This document shows, piece by piece, positions 52,206 through 60,267 of a stretch of DNA of 64,000 bases. Below the pieces are notes generated by a model. It ran no database searches. It saw only the letters and a program-made list of their open reading frames with translations, and was not told the origin of the DNA. Within the stretch, counting starts at the first letter, position 1. Each line of letters begins with the position of its first letter. The DNA is taken from assembly GCA_903912435.1 (NCBI GenBank), contig CAIWHI010000271.1, forward strand, positions 62,001 through 126,000, in the 5' to 3' direction. Both the position numbers and the translations under genes were made by a program. Source of the DNA: an uncultured Bacteroidota bacterium. GTDB taxonomy: Bacteria > Bacteroidota > Bacteroidia > Chitinophagales > Chitinophagaceae.

Positions 52206-53141
52206 ATGTCTAATTTTTCACAACTCAAGAAGACTTCCGGTAAAGCTGCTCTCGAAAAGCTTACTCAGGAACTACAGAAAGTCACAGGTAACCAAGATTC
52301 TGGTGGCTCAGATGATCGTTTCTGGTATCCTGCTGTAGATAAGGCTGGTAACGGCTATGCGGTCATCCGCTTCCTCCCACAACCCGCAGATGAAGATGTC
52401 GCCTTTGTTCGAATTTGGGAACATGCGTTCAAGGGTCCAACCGGTAAGTGGTATTTTGAGAAGTCTCTGACTACGATTGGCAAGAACGATCCGGTGTCAG
52501 AACTAAATTCGGTTCTCTGGAATTCTACTAACGACGACAACTCTCCAGCTCGTAAGCAGGCTCGCGAACAGAAGCGTAAGCTTGGTTATATTGCCAACAT
52601 CTATGTGATTCAGGATCAACAGAATCCTGAGAACAATGGTAAGGTGTTCCTCTTCAAGTTCGGTAAGAAGATCTTCGATAAGCTGACTGATGCTATGAAG
52701 CCTCAGTATGCCGATGAAGATCCTTTGAACCCGTTTGATATGTGGGCTGGTGCCAACTTTAAGTTGAAGATCCGAAACGTTGAGGGCTATCGTAACTACG
52801 ATAAGTCTGAGTTCGCTTCTCCTTCTCCATTGTTTGAAGATGACGATGAGCTCGAAGCTATTTGGAAGAAGGAGCATTCGCTGAAGGCATTCATCGATCC
52901 GGCTTCTTTCAAGCCATACGACGAACTAAAGACCAAGTTGAATATGGTTCTTGGTCTTGATAATTCTCCGGCTGCTTCTCGTGTTCAGGCTGCAGTTACT
53001 CATAAGAAGATCGAAGAAGGTCTTGATGATGAGATTCCTTGGCACGAACCTAAGACTCAAAAGTCAACTCCGGTACCATCAACATTCGATGATGCCGATG
53101 ACAAGGACTTGGATTTCTTCAAGAATTTGGCTGATCGATAA
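52206..53141 (+). CDS. 32: Single-stranded DNA-binding protein gp32
   Basis: 311 residues. The N-terminal basic segment (SQLKKTSGKAALEKLTQELQ) corresponds to the cooperativity domain. The OB core is recognised by RFWYPAVDKAGNGYAVIRFL, WEHAFKGPTGKWYFEKSLTT and FDMWAGANFKLKIRN. The C-terminus is acidic (DDADDKDLDFFKNLADR), the protein-docking tail. The Cys ligands of the T4 gp32 zinc site are absent, as they appear to be in other marine relatives. It coats ssDNA in replication and recombination. The ATG has GGAGAATATAC upstream. A strong terminator follows. Confidence 0.93.
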   Translation: MSNFSQLKKTSGKAALEKLTQELQKVTGNQDSGGSDDRFWYPAVDKAGNGYAVIRFLPQPADEDVAFVRIWEHAFKGPTGKWYFEKSLTTIGKNDPVSELNSVLWNSTNDDNSPARKQAREQKRKLGYIANIYVIQDQQNPENNGKVFLFKFGKKIFDKLTDAMKPQYADEDPLNPFDMWAGANFKLKIRNVEGYRNYDKSEFASPSPLFEDDDELEAIWKKEHSLKAFIDPASFKPYDELKTKLNMVLGLDNSPAASRVQAAVTHKKIEEGLDDEIPWHEPKTQKSTPVPSTFDDADDKDLDFFKNLADR

Positions 53142-53143
53142 AG

Positions 53144-53171
53144 AAAAGGGGAGCGAAAGCTCCCCTTTTTT
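53144..53171. terminator. Bidirectional rho-independent terminator
   Basis: A 7-bp GC stem GGGGAGC-GAAA-GCTCCCC (53148-53165) with a stable GNRA-type tetraloop. It has six T on the plus side and AAAA on the other, so it can terminate both gp32 and the convergent minus-strand operon whose last stop codon (53170) lies inside it. Confidence 0.92.
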
Positions 53172-54807
53172 ATGCTCTTTGCTGTAGTCCTGAACTAGTC
53201 CAGACCTGTTCCATTTCAAACCACCTAGCATAATTTACCGGTGCATGATCTGGTTCAACGTTTCCTGGTTCATGTGGATCAATAGGTGGAGCCATAGATC
53301 TATGGGGTTGTACAGTCTGTGCGGAGTTGTTGTTAACTACTACTGGAGTAACGTTATTCGTTTGTCTAGAAGTCATCTCCCTTGCTTTAGAAGCCTGGCT
53401 AACGGCGCGGCCCGTAGATGGCATATTAGATACCATCGATTTCACATTGACTTGTTTAGTAAATTTTTCCATTACCCATTGTGGATATTCTGTACCATCA
53501 TGAATGCCCATTCTGATCATGTTGATTTGTTTATCAGATAGATCTTTATCAGGTCTGACTATTTCATTAGCAATGGCTATTTCTGTTTTATTTGAAGATG
53601 CATTATTGATAGAAGATGCATTTACTTGTGTAGCAGAACTTGTAGTTACTGCTCCTTTGTGAATAGAAGCAAGTTTAGCAGCATATTCAGGATCCGTTGC
53701 ATAACCTGTTTTACCCTGTGCCAATATAGCTTCTTCTGTAGATCCAGCTGCCAATACATCTTTATATCTAGGATTTTGTTGTAAGAACTTGATATAGTCT
53801 TCGGCTGATTCTGATATGTTATTATATTTTCTAAATCCTTGAGACATACCAACTTGCTTACCATTAACAAATTCTGATGTCTGCGCATCAACGGTTCCGG
53901 CGGGACCTTGACCTTTAATACCAAAGGCATTATTGCCTACCATATGCTTACCAAAGCCAGTCTCCAAGCTAGTCTGAGCTGCTCCAAGTCTAGCTATAGC
54001 TTCCGGATTCTTTATTCCTTGCTTTACGGCTGCTTCGTAAAGAGATTTATACATGGTATTGTAATATTCTTGATTTGACATATTAAGTACAGTTGCAGTT
54101 ACTGCACCGCCAGCAGCGCCAGCAATTGCACCGGTGACCGCACTTTTAGCTGTAGAAGTAGCAGCTGACGTTGCAGTAGAAGCTAATTCAGCTGCTGTTC
54201 CAGAAGTAGCAGCTGACGTTGCAGTAGAAGCTAATTCGGCTGCTGTTCCGCTACCTTTACTTGTTACAGAAGGGATCGATGGTAATACAGGTTTACCACC
54301 TTGCTCTTGTTTTTCGAGTATATTCAATAGCTTTTTGTCGATCCTACCGAGTAGGTCTATAGCTAACTGCTGTTCTGATAAGGCCGAGGAAAGAAGTCTG
54401 TTGGTATTTGCAGACTCATCTATGACCCTCTGGCTAGTTGTAGATCTTTCTGTTGAGTTACTGTCGGCAGAAGTATCTGATTGTCTCCTGAGCTCTCCAA
54501 ACAGCGGGAAAGCGCTATAGAACATGTCAGCTAAAGACCTGACCCCGCTCCTGAACACATTCATTAGGAAGTTACTATTTCCAGTAACTGGAGCCGGCTT
54601 ACCTTTTACTTCCTTTCTTGCCGCAAGCTTTGATACCTTGACCTTTTTAGGCTTCTTTTTATCATCAACAACTAGTACACTGTCGGTAGGTTGAATCGCT
54701 TCTTCTTCCTTAGCTTCTCCCATTGCAGCAAGTATTTGAGCTCTTGCAGCTGGACTCAGTGCAGCTAAGTCTTCTTGATAGATCTGACCCGGTGGTGTTT
54801 TTGCCAT
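53170..54807 (-). CDS. Hub-associated protein with glucosaminidase domain
   Basis: 545 residues. The first 240 are charged, helical and low-complexity, including a 16-residue tandem repeat (ELASTATSAATSGTAA). Residues about 245-395 are a glucosaminidase/FlgJ-type muramidase domain (YNTMYKSLYEAAVKQGIKNP; ARLGAAQTSLETGFGKHMVG; NNAFGIKG), with the catalytic Glu expected in LETGFG. The C-terminus is Asn/Pro rich. In this position it probably cuts peptidoglycan during DNA injection, replacing the lysozyme that T4 carries in gp5. It shares a region like LLSSALSEQQLAIDLLGRID with the next gene. Confidence 0.75.
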   Translation of the reverse strand: MAKTPPGQIYQEDLAALSPAARAQILAAMGEAKEEEAIQPTDSVLVVDDKKKPKKVKVSKLAARKEVKGKPAPVTGNSNFLMNVFRSGVRSLADMFYSAFPLFGELRRQSDTSADSNSTERSTTSQRVIDESANTNRLLSSALSEQQLAIDLLGRIDKKLLNILEKQEQGGKPVLPSIPSVTSKGSGTAAELASTATSAATSGTAAELASTATSAATSTAKSAVTGAIAGAAGGAVTATVLNMSNQEYYNTMYKSLYEAAVKQGIKNPEAIARLGAAQTSLETGFGKHMVGNNAFGIKGQGPAGTVDAQTSEFVNGKQVGMSQGFRKYNNISESAEDYIKFLQQNPRYKDVLAAGSTEEAILAQGKTGYATDPEYAAKLASIHKGAVTTSSATQVNASSINNASSNKTEIAIANEIVRPDKDLSDKQINMIRMGIHDGTEYPQWVMEKFTKQVNVKSMVSNMPSTGRAVSQASKAREMTSRQTNNVTPVVVNNNSAQTVQPHRSMAPPIDPHEPGNVEPDHAPVNYARWFEMEQVWTSSGLQQRA

Positions 54808-54808
54808 C

Positions 54809-56146
54809 TTAGTAGTTTCCTAGTCCCATAATTCGTCTGTAAAGAGAAACCAATTCTTCTCTTTTGTCCTGTGCTGCCTGTTGAGCAGATGCCGTGTTAA
54901 CGATTTGATTATTGTTTATGGTCATCTGAGTTGTGGTATTATTCGTAACGTTTGAAATTTCATCAGCCGTCGACTTTTGATTTAATTCAAAACCTTTTGC
55001 CGGTGTTGCTGGAATTGGTTTTACTTCTTCAGTCATAAAATATAATGATGGAGAAATCTGTCTATTGATATTTTCTTCTGACCAGCCTAAATGTTGTAAA
55101 CCTACTCGACGCTGATCAATTAAGTTATTATAAGTCGACTTCTCATTTGCCAAGGTAGTAGTAAGCTTAGTTACCCTATTATTCGTAACGGTAATATATT
55201 GCTGACTATAGTTACTTGGATTCTTAGATATATTATCTAATTCTTCTTTAGCTTTTTTCAATTCGGTTTCATGTTGTATGATTTGAGGTCTAAGCTCTTG
55301 TTCTGTAATTGATGGAACATCATAACCCCTATCGGTATCGGAAGGTGTAATGATTATTTGAGCTGCTAGTCCAACAGGCCCAAAAGCAAGTTCTCCAGCA
55401 GCTCTTTTGATAGCAGTACTGAAAGCAAGTTCTCCAGCAGCTCCTTTGATAGCAGTACTGGACAAAGTCTTGCTTACACCAGCTACATCAGCAGCACTGG
55501 TAGCACCTAATCTATCTCCTGCAACAATACTAGCATCATTTGCTGCTGTTGGTAGTTTATCAATGGACTTGACTGGTTTGTATGGTTTCAGGTCTTCCGG
55601 GATTGTTGCATTATCATTAGCCGGGTTTGGAAGCTTAGCTGTTTCTTTAACTTCCGGAATATTCTCAACTACAGGTTCTTCTATAGTTGGCTTATTATCG
55701 GGGTTTGTTTCGGCTTTGGGTTTTTCTTCCGCCTCTCCCGGTGCTGGTTTAGCTCTAGATACATTCTTTTTAGTCAAACGATTGTATAGCTTCTTTAAAC
55801 CAAGCGCGCCTAACATACCGCCCATTCCATCAATCGCACCCATGAGAATATTCGAGAGTCCGCTTCCACCAAGCCCTAGATCACTATCTTCTATGAGTGT
55901 GAGTGTTCTCAAGATCCTAGTAAGGAGCTCATTTTCCTGCTTTGCTACAAGTAAAGTCTTTTCCAACAAAATATTCGTTTCAACCATGCTCTGAGCAGCA
56001 GACTGCATACTCCCACTTTTAGAAGAACGGGAGTAATGCTGCTTAGATGAGAATATCGGAAAAGCTTTTTTGAAAGGTGAAGCAAGACCACGAATGGCAG
56101 AACGACCCATCTGTGTGGCAGCACCGACTCTTGGTAATGTTGCCAT
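54809..56146 (-). CDS. Hub/tail-associated structural protein
   Basis: 445 residues. The N-terminus is basic and hydrophobic (ATQMGRSAIRGLASPFKKAF). A helical segment (ETNILLEKTLLVAKQENELL) resembles one in the downstream glucosaminidase protein, then comes a Gly-rich amphipathic stretch, a Pro/Glu/Lys linker and a C-terminal helix. A 39-bp tandem duplication gives two copies of STAIK-x-AAGELAF. It may be an internal tail or hub component that partners the glucosaminidase protein. No confident T4 counterpart. Confidence 0.5.
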   Translation of the reverse strand: MATLPRVGAATQMGRSAIRGLASPFKKAFPIFSSKQHYSRSSKSGSMQSAAQSMVETNILLEKTLLVAKQENELLTRILRTLTLIEDSDLGLGGSGLSNILMGAIDGMGGMLGALGLKKLYNRLTKKNVSRAKPAPGEAEEKPKAETNPDNKPTIEEPVVENIPEVKETAKLPNPANDNATIPEDLKPYKPVKSIDKLPTAANDASIVAGDRLGATSAADVAGVSKTLSSTAIKGAAGELAFSTAIKRAAGELAFGPVGLAAQIIITPSDTDRGYDVPSITEQELRPQIIQHETELKKAKEELDNISKNPSNYSQQYITVTNNRVTKLTTTLANEKSTYNNLIDQRRVGLQHLGWSEENINRQISPSLYFMTEEVKPIPATPAKGFELNQKSTADEISNVTNNTTTQMTINNNQIVNTASAQQAAQDKREELVSLYRRIMGLGNY

Positions 56147-56613
56147 TAGTTAATCTTTGCTAGTTTCTCTTGACCACGAGACCAAGCAGATACACCTACT
56201 ACCGCAGCGAAAGCTGCGTGAATAAGACCACCATTTGAAAGAGTCAAGGCTGCCCATGGATGATATGCTATTGGAAATATAATGAAATCGAAAAAACAAA
56301 TCAACATCCAGAGCCAAGCCATACCTGGACGCCAGTAAGACTTCATCCAATGCTCTTCTTCTTTATTGATTTGTTCATCGACGACCTTTTCTTCCACGCG
56401 AGTCTCTAACTGCACGGCGATAGCTTCTTGTTCGATGACTTCATCTCTTGATGTTTCAGAAACCATCATAACAGGTATGGAAACCGGTGCATTTGGATTC
56501 ACGGTCGCAGGCTTTGGAATTGGTGGAAGACCATTGATCTCCCTTACTTCATCCATTGCCGGCTTCCTTGGTGCAGAATCGTCATTGATATCTTTGATAA
56601 CGAATTTAGCCAT
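56146..56613 (-). CDS. Holin-like membrane protein
   Basis: 155 residues. The first 85 are soluble and acidic. The C-terminal part has hydrophobic segments (RPGMAWLWMLICFFDFIIFP, then TLSNGGLIHAAFAAVVGVSA) preceded by WMKSYWRP and followed by WSRGQEK. This fits the 3TM holin family (PF11351 type), in which W-x-R-P-x-x-A-W is typical. A holin would control lysis timing. Its location inside the baseplate hub operon is unlike T4. It overlaps the gp51-like frame. Confidence 0.65.
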   Translation of the reverse strand: MAKFVIKDINDDSAPRKPAMDEVREINGLPPIPKPATVNPNAPVSIPVMMVSETSRDEVIEQEAIAVQLETRVEEKVVDEQINKEEEHWMKSYWRPGMAWLWMLICFFDFIIFPIAYHPWAALTLSNGGLIHAAFAAVVGVSAWSRGQEKLAKIN

Positions 56614-56785
56614 TTTGATGTTGCTTCCTTTGCTCTTCTAGTTCCCTTAAATAATTAAGCAACATTTCGATGTAGATATCACGTTCAAATGGGATCAGGT
56701 TTTCTATTTCAGTTATCGAGTACTTATGATGTTGAATCAATGAAAACGTAGAGACATAGTAATTCTCTAGCGTGTTATGACTCAA
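56606..56785 (-). CDS. 51: gp51-like frame, probably expressed by -1 frameshift from gp26
   Basis: 59 codons, reading LSHNTLENYYVSTFSLIQHH, then KYSITEIENLIPFERDIYIE and a charged helix. The pattern 'YY-x-x-x-F-S-L-x-Q-H-H-x-Y-S' is a small hub-assembly protein that follows gp26 in marine T4-like phages. It has no ATG; the only possible start, TTG at 56785, overlaps the gp26 stop and lacks a good ribosome-binding site. The frame is exactly the one reached by a -1 slip at T TTT TTT (56794-56800), giving a gp26-gp51 fusion of about 294 residues. It ends overlapping the holin start. Confidence 0.75.
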   Translation of the reverse strand: MSHNTLENYYVSTFSLIQHHKYSITEIENLIPFERDIYIEMLLNYLRELEEQRKQHQNG

Positions 56786-57489
56786 ACCAACGTAAAAAAA
56801 TCATTTAACGTATTAAGCTCGATTACTCGAACATTACCGTTTTTGTTGTAATAACTTATTGTGTGATTTAGCTTAGGCACATTATTCATGAAGTTTAAGA
56901 TCTTCTCATAGACTTTTGGATCCAGTTGATCCATGAATTCTTCTAGCTCTTCATTAGTATTTTCAGATGCATCGAAGACGTCTTCACCATTGTAGATCTT
57001 ATCGATTGATCTGAGAATAAGCTCAAAGTATTGATCATCACCAGCATTGAAGAATTCTTTATCATCAAAGATTCCTGCCATCGGATACTTCATCTTAATA
57101 CCCATCTCTTCATTGATCTTAATGACATCGCTAATTCCTTCCGGAAACTTAACTTCTATCTGCGATAGGTCAATTTCAAAGTCATAAATCTGGCCATCTT
57201 CATTGTCACGATAAGACACTTTAGAAATATTATTCACGGAAACCGATCTAAGTTGAAGAAACAAGTATTCCATGTCAAATGTGGTTAGTTTGTCAATGTC
57301 AAATGAGTCGGAGATACTACAATTATTGATGACCTGTTTGATGGCCCTGAAAATCTCAGTCGGATCTTCAGTAGTCTTTGACATTAGAAGTAATTTCTCT
57401 TCTTTAACGAGAAAGGGTCTGAATAGTTCTTTCTTCTTTGTGGAAGGTACTACAAACTCATGGGTTGGGTAGGTTATCTTAGGAAGCAT
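56782..57489 (-). CDS. 26: Baseplate hub protein gp26
   Basis: 235 residues matching the T4_baseplate family (PF12322 type): MLPKITYPTHEFVVPSTKKK, then ELFRPFLVKEEKLLLMSK and TTFDMEYLFLQLRSVSV. The length is close to T4 gp26 (208). It is needed for assembly of the central hub. The C-terminus (NDFFTLV) is encoded by an in-register seven-T run that can serve as a -1 slippery site. If so, gp26 is the short, abundant form of a frameshift pair. Confidence 0.88.
   Translation of the reverse strand: MLPKITYPTHEFVVPSTKKKELFRPFLVKEEKLLLMSKTTEDPTEIFRAIKQVINNCSISDSFDIDKLTTFDMEYLFLQLRSVSVNNISKVSYRDNEDGQIYDFEIDLSQIEVKFPEGISDVIKINEEMGIKMKYPMAGIFDDKEFFNAGDDQYFELILRSIDKIYNGEDVFDASENTNEELEEFMDQLDPKVYEKILNFMNNVPKLNHTISYYNKNGNVRVIELNTLNDFFTLV
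56794..56800 (-). promoter_or_regulatory. Putative -1 ribosomal frameshift site T TTT TTT
   Basis: Seven T in the register X XXY YYZ relative to the gp26 frame (GAT TTT TTT ACG). After a -1 slip the ribosome reads TAC GTT GGT TTG and stays open for 62 codons through the gp51-like frame. A possible weak stem (TAGAG/CTCTA) lies about 20 bases downstream. The fusion parallels tail chaperone pairs G/GT. Confidence 0.65.
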
Positions 57490-57503
57490 TATTTAAACTC
57501 CAA

Positions 57504-58166
57504 TTATCCGTATGTTGTGATTGTAGGATTGTCTATGTAGAAATCTGTGTATGCTAGTGTTACGGAAACTTTAACTAGAGAGCTTTTATTTTCCCAGCTT
57601 AGCGGGATATCATTTACCGCAATAGGATATGCTTCTTTAAACACTACCGTAACAACTGGCTCGTCGGGTATAGAAGAGTTGGTTCCCGGAGTTCCAGTAT
57701 AAGTGCCTTCATTGTTATAAACTGAAACAAAAATATCGGTAGCATAATCATCTTTATAAGCCACTTCATAACTAGAAATTAGACCCATTGAAGGTGCACC
57801 ATGATCGAATATAGAATTCATCCATGAAGTCATATATTGATATATTCTACCTTTGTTGTCTTCCAAAAACGTTACATTTAAGTCAGTAAAATTTATATTG
57901 GTTGGAAACTTCTGCTGAATACCAAGGCCATAGCGATGATTATTGAATACTTCAAGCGAAGCACCGGGTAACTTAACTTCTTCTGCTCTAAACTGTAGAA
58001 ATCCATTTGTTAAATAGTCACCTGAAATGTATTGAGGTTGAGGAACTCCTCTACCGTTTAGACTAGGGGGCATAATAGTAACTACGAACTTATTGTTCTG
58101 AAGTACACCGCCTCGAGAAATATTATCCCTAAAGTCTTGTATATTGAAACCTGTCTGCGAAGTCAT
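57504..58166 (-). CDS. 54: Baseplate tail-tube initiator gp54
   Basis: 220 residues related in fold to gp19 (NKFVVTIMPPSLNGRGVPQP; FRAEEVKLPGASLEVFNNHR; TWMNSIFDHG-like SWMNSIFDHG; LAYTDFYIDN). The tube-type N-terminus and the place next to gp26 and gp4 favour gp54, which with gp48 caps the hub and starts tube polymerisation. It is shorter than T4 gp54 (320). The start codon lies in the stop of the next gene on the right (TAATG). A second tail-tube-like protein of other function cannot be excluded. Confidence 0.7.
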   Translation of the reverse strand: MTSQTGFNIQDFRDNISRGGVLQNNKFVVTIMPPSLNGRGVPQPQYISGDYLTNGFLQFRAEEVKLPGASLEVFNNHRYGLGIQQKFPTNINFTDLNVTFLEDNKGRIYQYMTSWMNSIFDHGAPSMGLISSYEVAYKDDYATDIFVSVYNNEGTYTGTPGTNSSIPDEPVVTVVFKEAYPIAVNDIPLSWENKSSLVKVSVTLAYTDFYIDNPTITTYG

Positions 58167-58762
58167 TAGAACATTCCTTGTGAGTCTTTCCAGACTTGCT
58201 GAGTAGTTGCTTTCTGGAACTTTTCGGTTGGTAGCATAAGCGCTGCATCCCAGTTCCTAGGTTCAATATTTAGATATTTGCTTCTGACATGACCCCAAAG
58301 ATAATGTTTAATGCATGGCTTAAAGTACTTGTATCTAGAAGCGGATGACAAAATTGAATAAGAGATGTTCAGCTTTGTAGTATCATCATATCTGTTATTG
58401 TTTATAGTTTGATAAATGGCATCCATCAACTTAGCTCTTAGCATGTGAGGTAGGTAATGCATGTTGATGCCTAAGAATCCGTCGCTCTTAAACTCGATAG
58501 GAAATACGAGAGGAAAGGTATCATAGTACGGGAGCTTTTGCTTGTGCTTCGGATCATAGAAAAACATGTACATCCGGCCAATATCATTGGCCATAATCTT
58601 ATCCTTGATGTTTTCCTTGTCGGTCATCATCCTTTGTCGATTCACAGAAGTTACTTTTTCTGCTGCATTTCTGTACCAATTGCGGGAATCACGCTGGCGA
58701 ATCGTATCGATGCTAGCTAGTTTACCTTGGTTGGCGATCTGCGTGAAAATATACGCGGTCAT
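58166..58762 (-). CDS. Conserved T4-like virion-module protein, unassigned
   Basis: 198 residues with distinctive blocks RMYMFFYDPKHKQKLPYYDT, then FPLVFPIEFKSDGFLGINMH and SSASRYKYFKPCIKHYLWGH. I recognise these as a conserved protein of marine T4-like phages found near gp4. I cannot tie it to a characterised T4 gene product. It is coupled at both ends (TAATG overlaps with gp4 and gp54). A tail or head completion role is likely from context. Confidence 0.6.
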   Translation of the reverse strand: MTAYIFTQIANQGKLASIDTIRQRDSRNWYRNAAEKVTSVNRQRMMTDKENIKDKIMANDIGRMYMFFYDPKHKQKLPYYDTFPLVFPIEFKSDGFLGINMHYLPHMLRAKLMDAIYQTINNNRYDDTTKLNISYSILSSASRYKYFKPCIKHYLWGHVRSKYLNIEPRNWDAALMLPTEKFQKATTQQVWKDSQGMF

Positions 58763-59208
58763 TATACGATTCCTAGTTCTTTTTCAGTGAAGATCTCGAA
58801 TACGAAACCTCTATCTTTAGCGAATTCTTGTGCGGCTTTCCACTTAGCTTCATTAACACCCCATGTCATTACTTCTCTAATATATTTTTTAGACTTAGTT
58901 TTTCCAGCCTGTACTTTAGGAGGAGTGGTCTGCGACTTTGGTTTTACCTCTATCAACATGTGCTTCTTATTTCCATTTGGTTCTTGAACACACACCGTGA
59001 AATCGATGAAATAACGATGTACCCTTCCATCTATTGGTGATCGATATGGTATCACTGTAGTTTCAGAACTCCACCATAATACATTTGGATTCGCATCCAA
59101 CCTTATCATAAGCTTAAGTTCCCAACTAGATCTATAGACGATATCAGCGGCATCTCCTCGATACTTTTTGGGGTTTTTACATTTGAACTTTCCTTGGTAG
59201 TAAGCCAT
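58762..59208 (-). CDS. 4: Head completion protein gp4
   Basis: 148 residues beginning MAYYQGKFKCKNPKKYRGDA, then ADIVYRSSWELKLM. The body has SSETTVIPYRSPIDGRVHRY, FIDFTVCVQEPNG and KKHMLIEVKPKSQT, a PD-(D/E)xK/TnsA-like nuclease core whose D and E-x-K residues are visible. T4 gp4 (150 residues) completes the filled head before tail joining. I chose the ATG at 59208; ATG 59211 is equally possible. A TAATAAATA element lies about 30 bp upstream. Confidence 0.88.
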   Translation of the reverse strand: MAYYQGKFKCKNPKKYRGDAADIVYRSSWELKLMIRLDANPNVLWWSSETTVIPYRSPIDGRVHRYFIDFTVCVQEPNGNKKHMLIEVKPKSQTTPPKVQAGKTKSKKYIREVMTWGVNEAKWKAAQEFAKDRGFVFEIFTEKELGIV

Positions 59209-59221
59209 CATGCCCCATCGA

Positions 59222-59229
59222 TATAAATA
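59222..59229 (+). promoter_or_regulatory. Late promoter for gp48 operon
   Basis: Exact TATAAATA on the plus strand, 33 bp before the gp48 ATG. It faces away from the minus-strand element at 59239-59247 in the same 53-bp intergenic gap, so the two late operons overlap at their promoters. Confidence 0.65.
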
Positions 59230-59238
59230 ATTCAAGAC

Positions 59239-59247
59239 TATTTATTA
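59239..59247 (-). promoter_or_regulatory. Late promoter for gp4-gp26 operon
   Basis: TAATAAATA on the minus strand, about 31 bp before the gp4 ATG. It overlaps the leader of the plus-strand late operon, giving face-to-face overlapping promoters. Confidence 0.55.
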
Positions 59248-59261
59248 GAGAGAACAAAGCA

Positions 59262-60263
59262 ATGTCTGGAGCATTAACAACATCGAACATTATAGGAGCA
59301 ACGGCCGCTGCAGCGGCCGTTGCCACAGCTGCCGCTACACAAGTTGTTGCAAGCCGAACCCCGCCGCCAGCCATCAATCCAAATGTTACTTTAGTATTCC
59401 CAAATGATTTGATTCAAGCAAATCGTGGTTACTATATGAACATAAGATTTCAGCAATATATCAAAAGATCACAGTCGAATTCTGCTGTTGTTTCTTCTCA
59501 AGGAGGCATTAAACTTCCTCTACCCAATCATCTAATAGATAATAAAAGTGTTGAATATACACCAAGCGATTTAAATCCACTAATTGGCGCAATTGTGGAT
59601 ACCGTAGCACAAGCTTCATCTGATATGAATCAATTATCTAATGCAGGATTTTGGGGTGAACAACTCGTCAAATTTGGATCTCAGTTCGGCGCGGCCGTAG
59701 CACAAACTTCTTCCATAGGAAGAAATTTACTTGGTGCTACAAGTATTTTAACTGGCACATCATTCAATCCATATCAATCTTTGCTCTTTAGAACTCCGGT
59801 TTTTAGAGAACATACGTTTAATTGGAAGTTTGTACCAAAGAATCAAAAAGAATCCGATGATATAAGATCTATCATTCAATATTTACAAGTAAACATGCTT
59901 CCTGATATCAATTCTGTTGCAGGTTCTTCTTTATTTCAATTCCCCAGCATATTAAATATTCAGTTATATCCAGCTGCCGAATATCTTTATAGCTTTAAAC
60001 CATGTGTGTTAAGAAATGTTACAGTCAATTATGCCCCTCAATCTACTCCGGCCTTTTATAGGGGAACGAGTGCCCCTGCCGCAGTAGAAATTAGTATTCA
60101 CTTGGCAGAAATCGAACTATGGACTAGAAGGGATTATCCAACATCTCTTGTTGGCAATACTTCAGGTAATTTATTACCGGTTTCACTAGGAAACATTTTA
60201 ACTCCCGTAGTAGAAGCTTCTACAAATCAAAATGGCTCTATCAACGTTCCTGGTGGTACATAA
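59262..60263 (+). CDS. 48: Baseplate tail-tube cap gp48
   Basis: 333 residues. An Ala-rich N-terminus (NIIGATAAAAAVATAAATQV) precedes family blocks VFPNDLIQANRGYYMNIRFQ, PVFREHTFNWKFVPKNQKES and PSILNIQLYPAAEYLYSFKP. T4 gp48 (364) sits on the gp5-gp27 hub and with gp54 nucleates the tube. First gene of the plus-strand late operon. Confidence 0.88.
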   Translation: MSGALTTSNIIGATAAAAAVATAAATQVVASRTPPPAINPNVTLVFPNDLIQANRGYYMNIRFQQYIKRSQSNSAVVSSQGGIKLPLPNHLIDNKSVEYTPSDLNPLIGAIVDTVAQASSDMNQLSNAGFWGEQLVKFGSQFGAAVAQTSSIGRNLLGATSILTGTSFNPYQSLLFRTPVFREHTFNWKFVPKNQKESDDIRSIIQYLQVNMLPDINSVAGSSLFQFPSILNIQLYPAAEYLYSFKPCVLRNVTVNYAPQSTPAFYRGTSAPAAVEISIHLAEIELWTRRDYPTSLVGNTSGNLLPVSLGNILTPVVEASTNQNGSINVPGGT

Positions 60264-60267
60264 TCAA

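Noticed and set aside
55407..55994. 195-codon plus-strand frame opposite the hub-associated protein
   Set aside because: Antisense shadow in an Ala/Gly/Lys-rich gene, with no ribosome-binding site. The minus-strand gene is coupled to its neighbours by overlapping start and stop codons.
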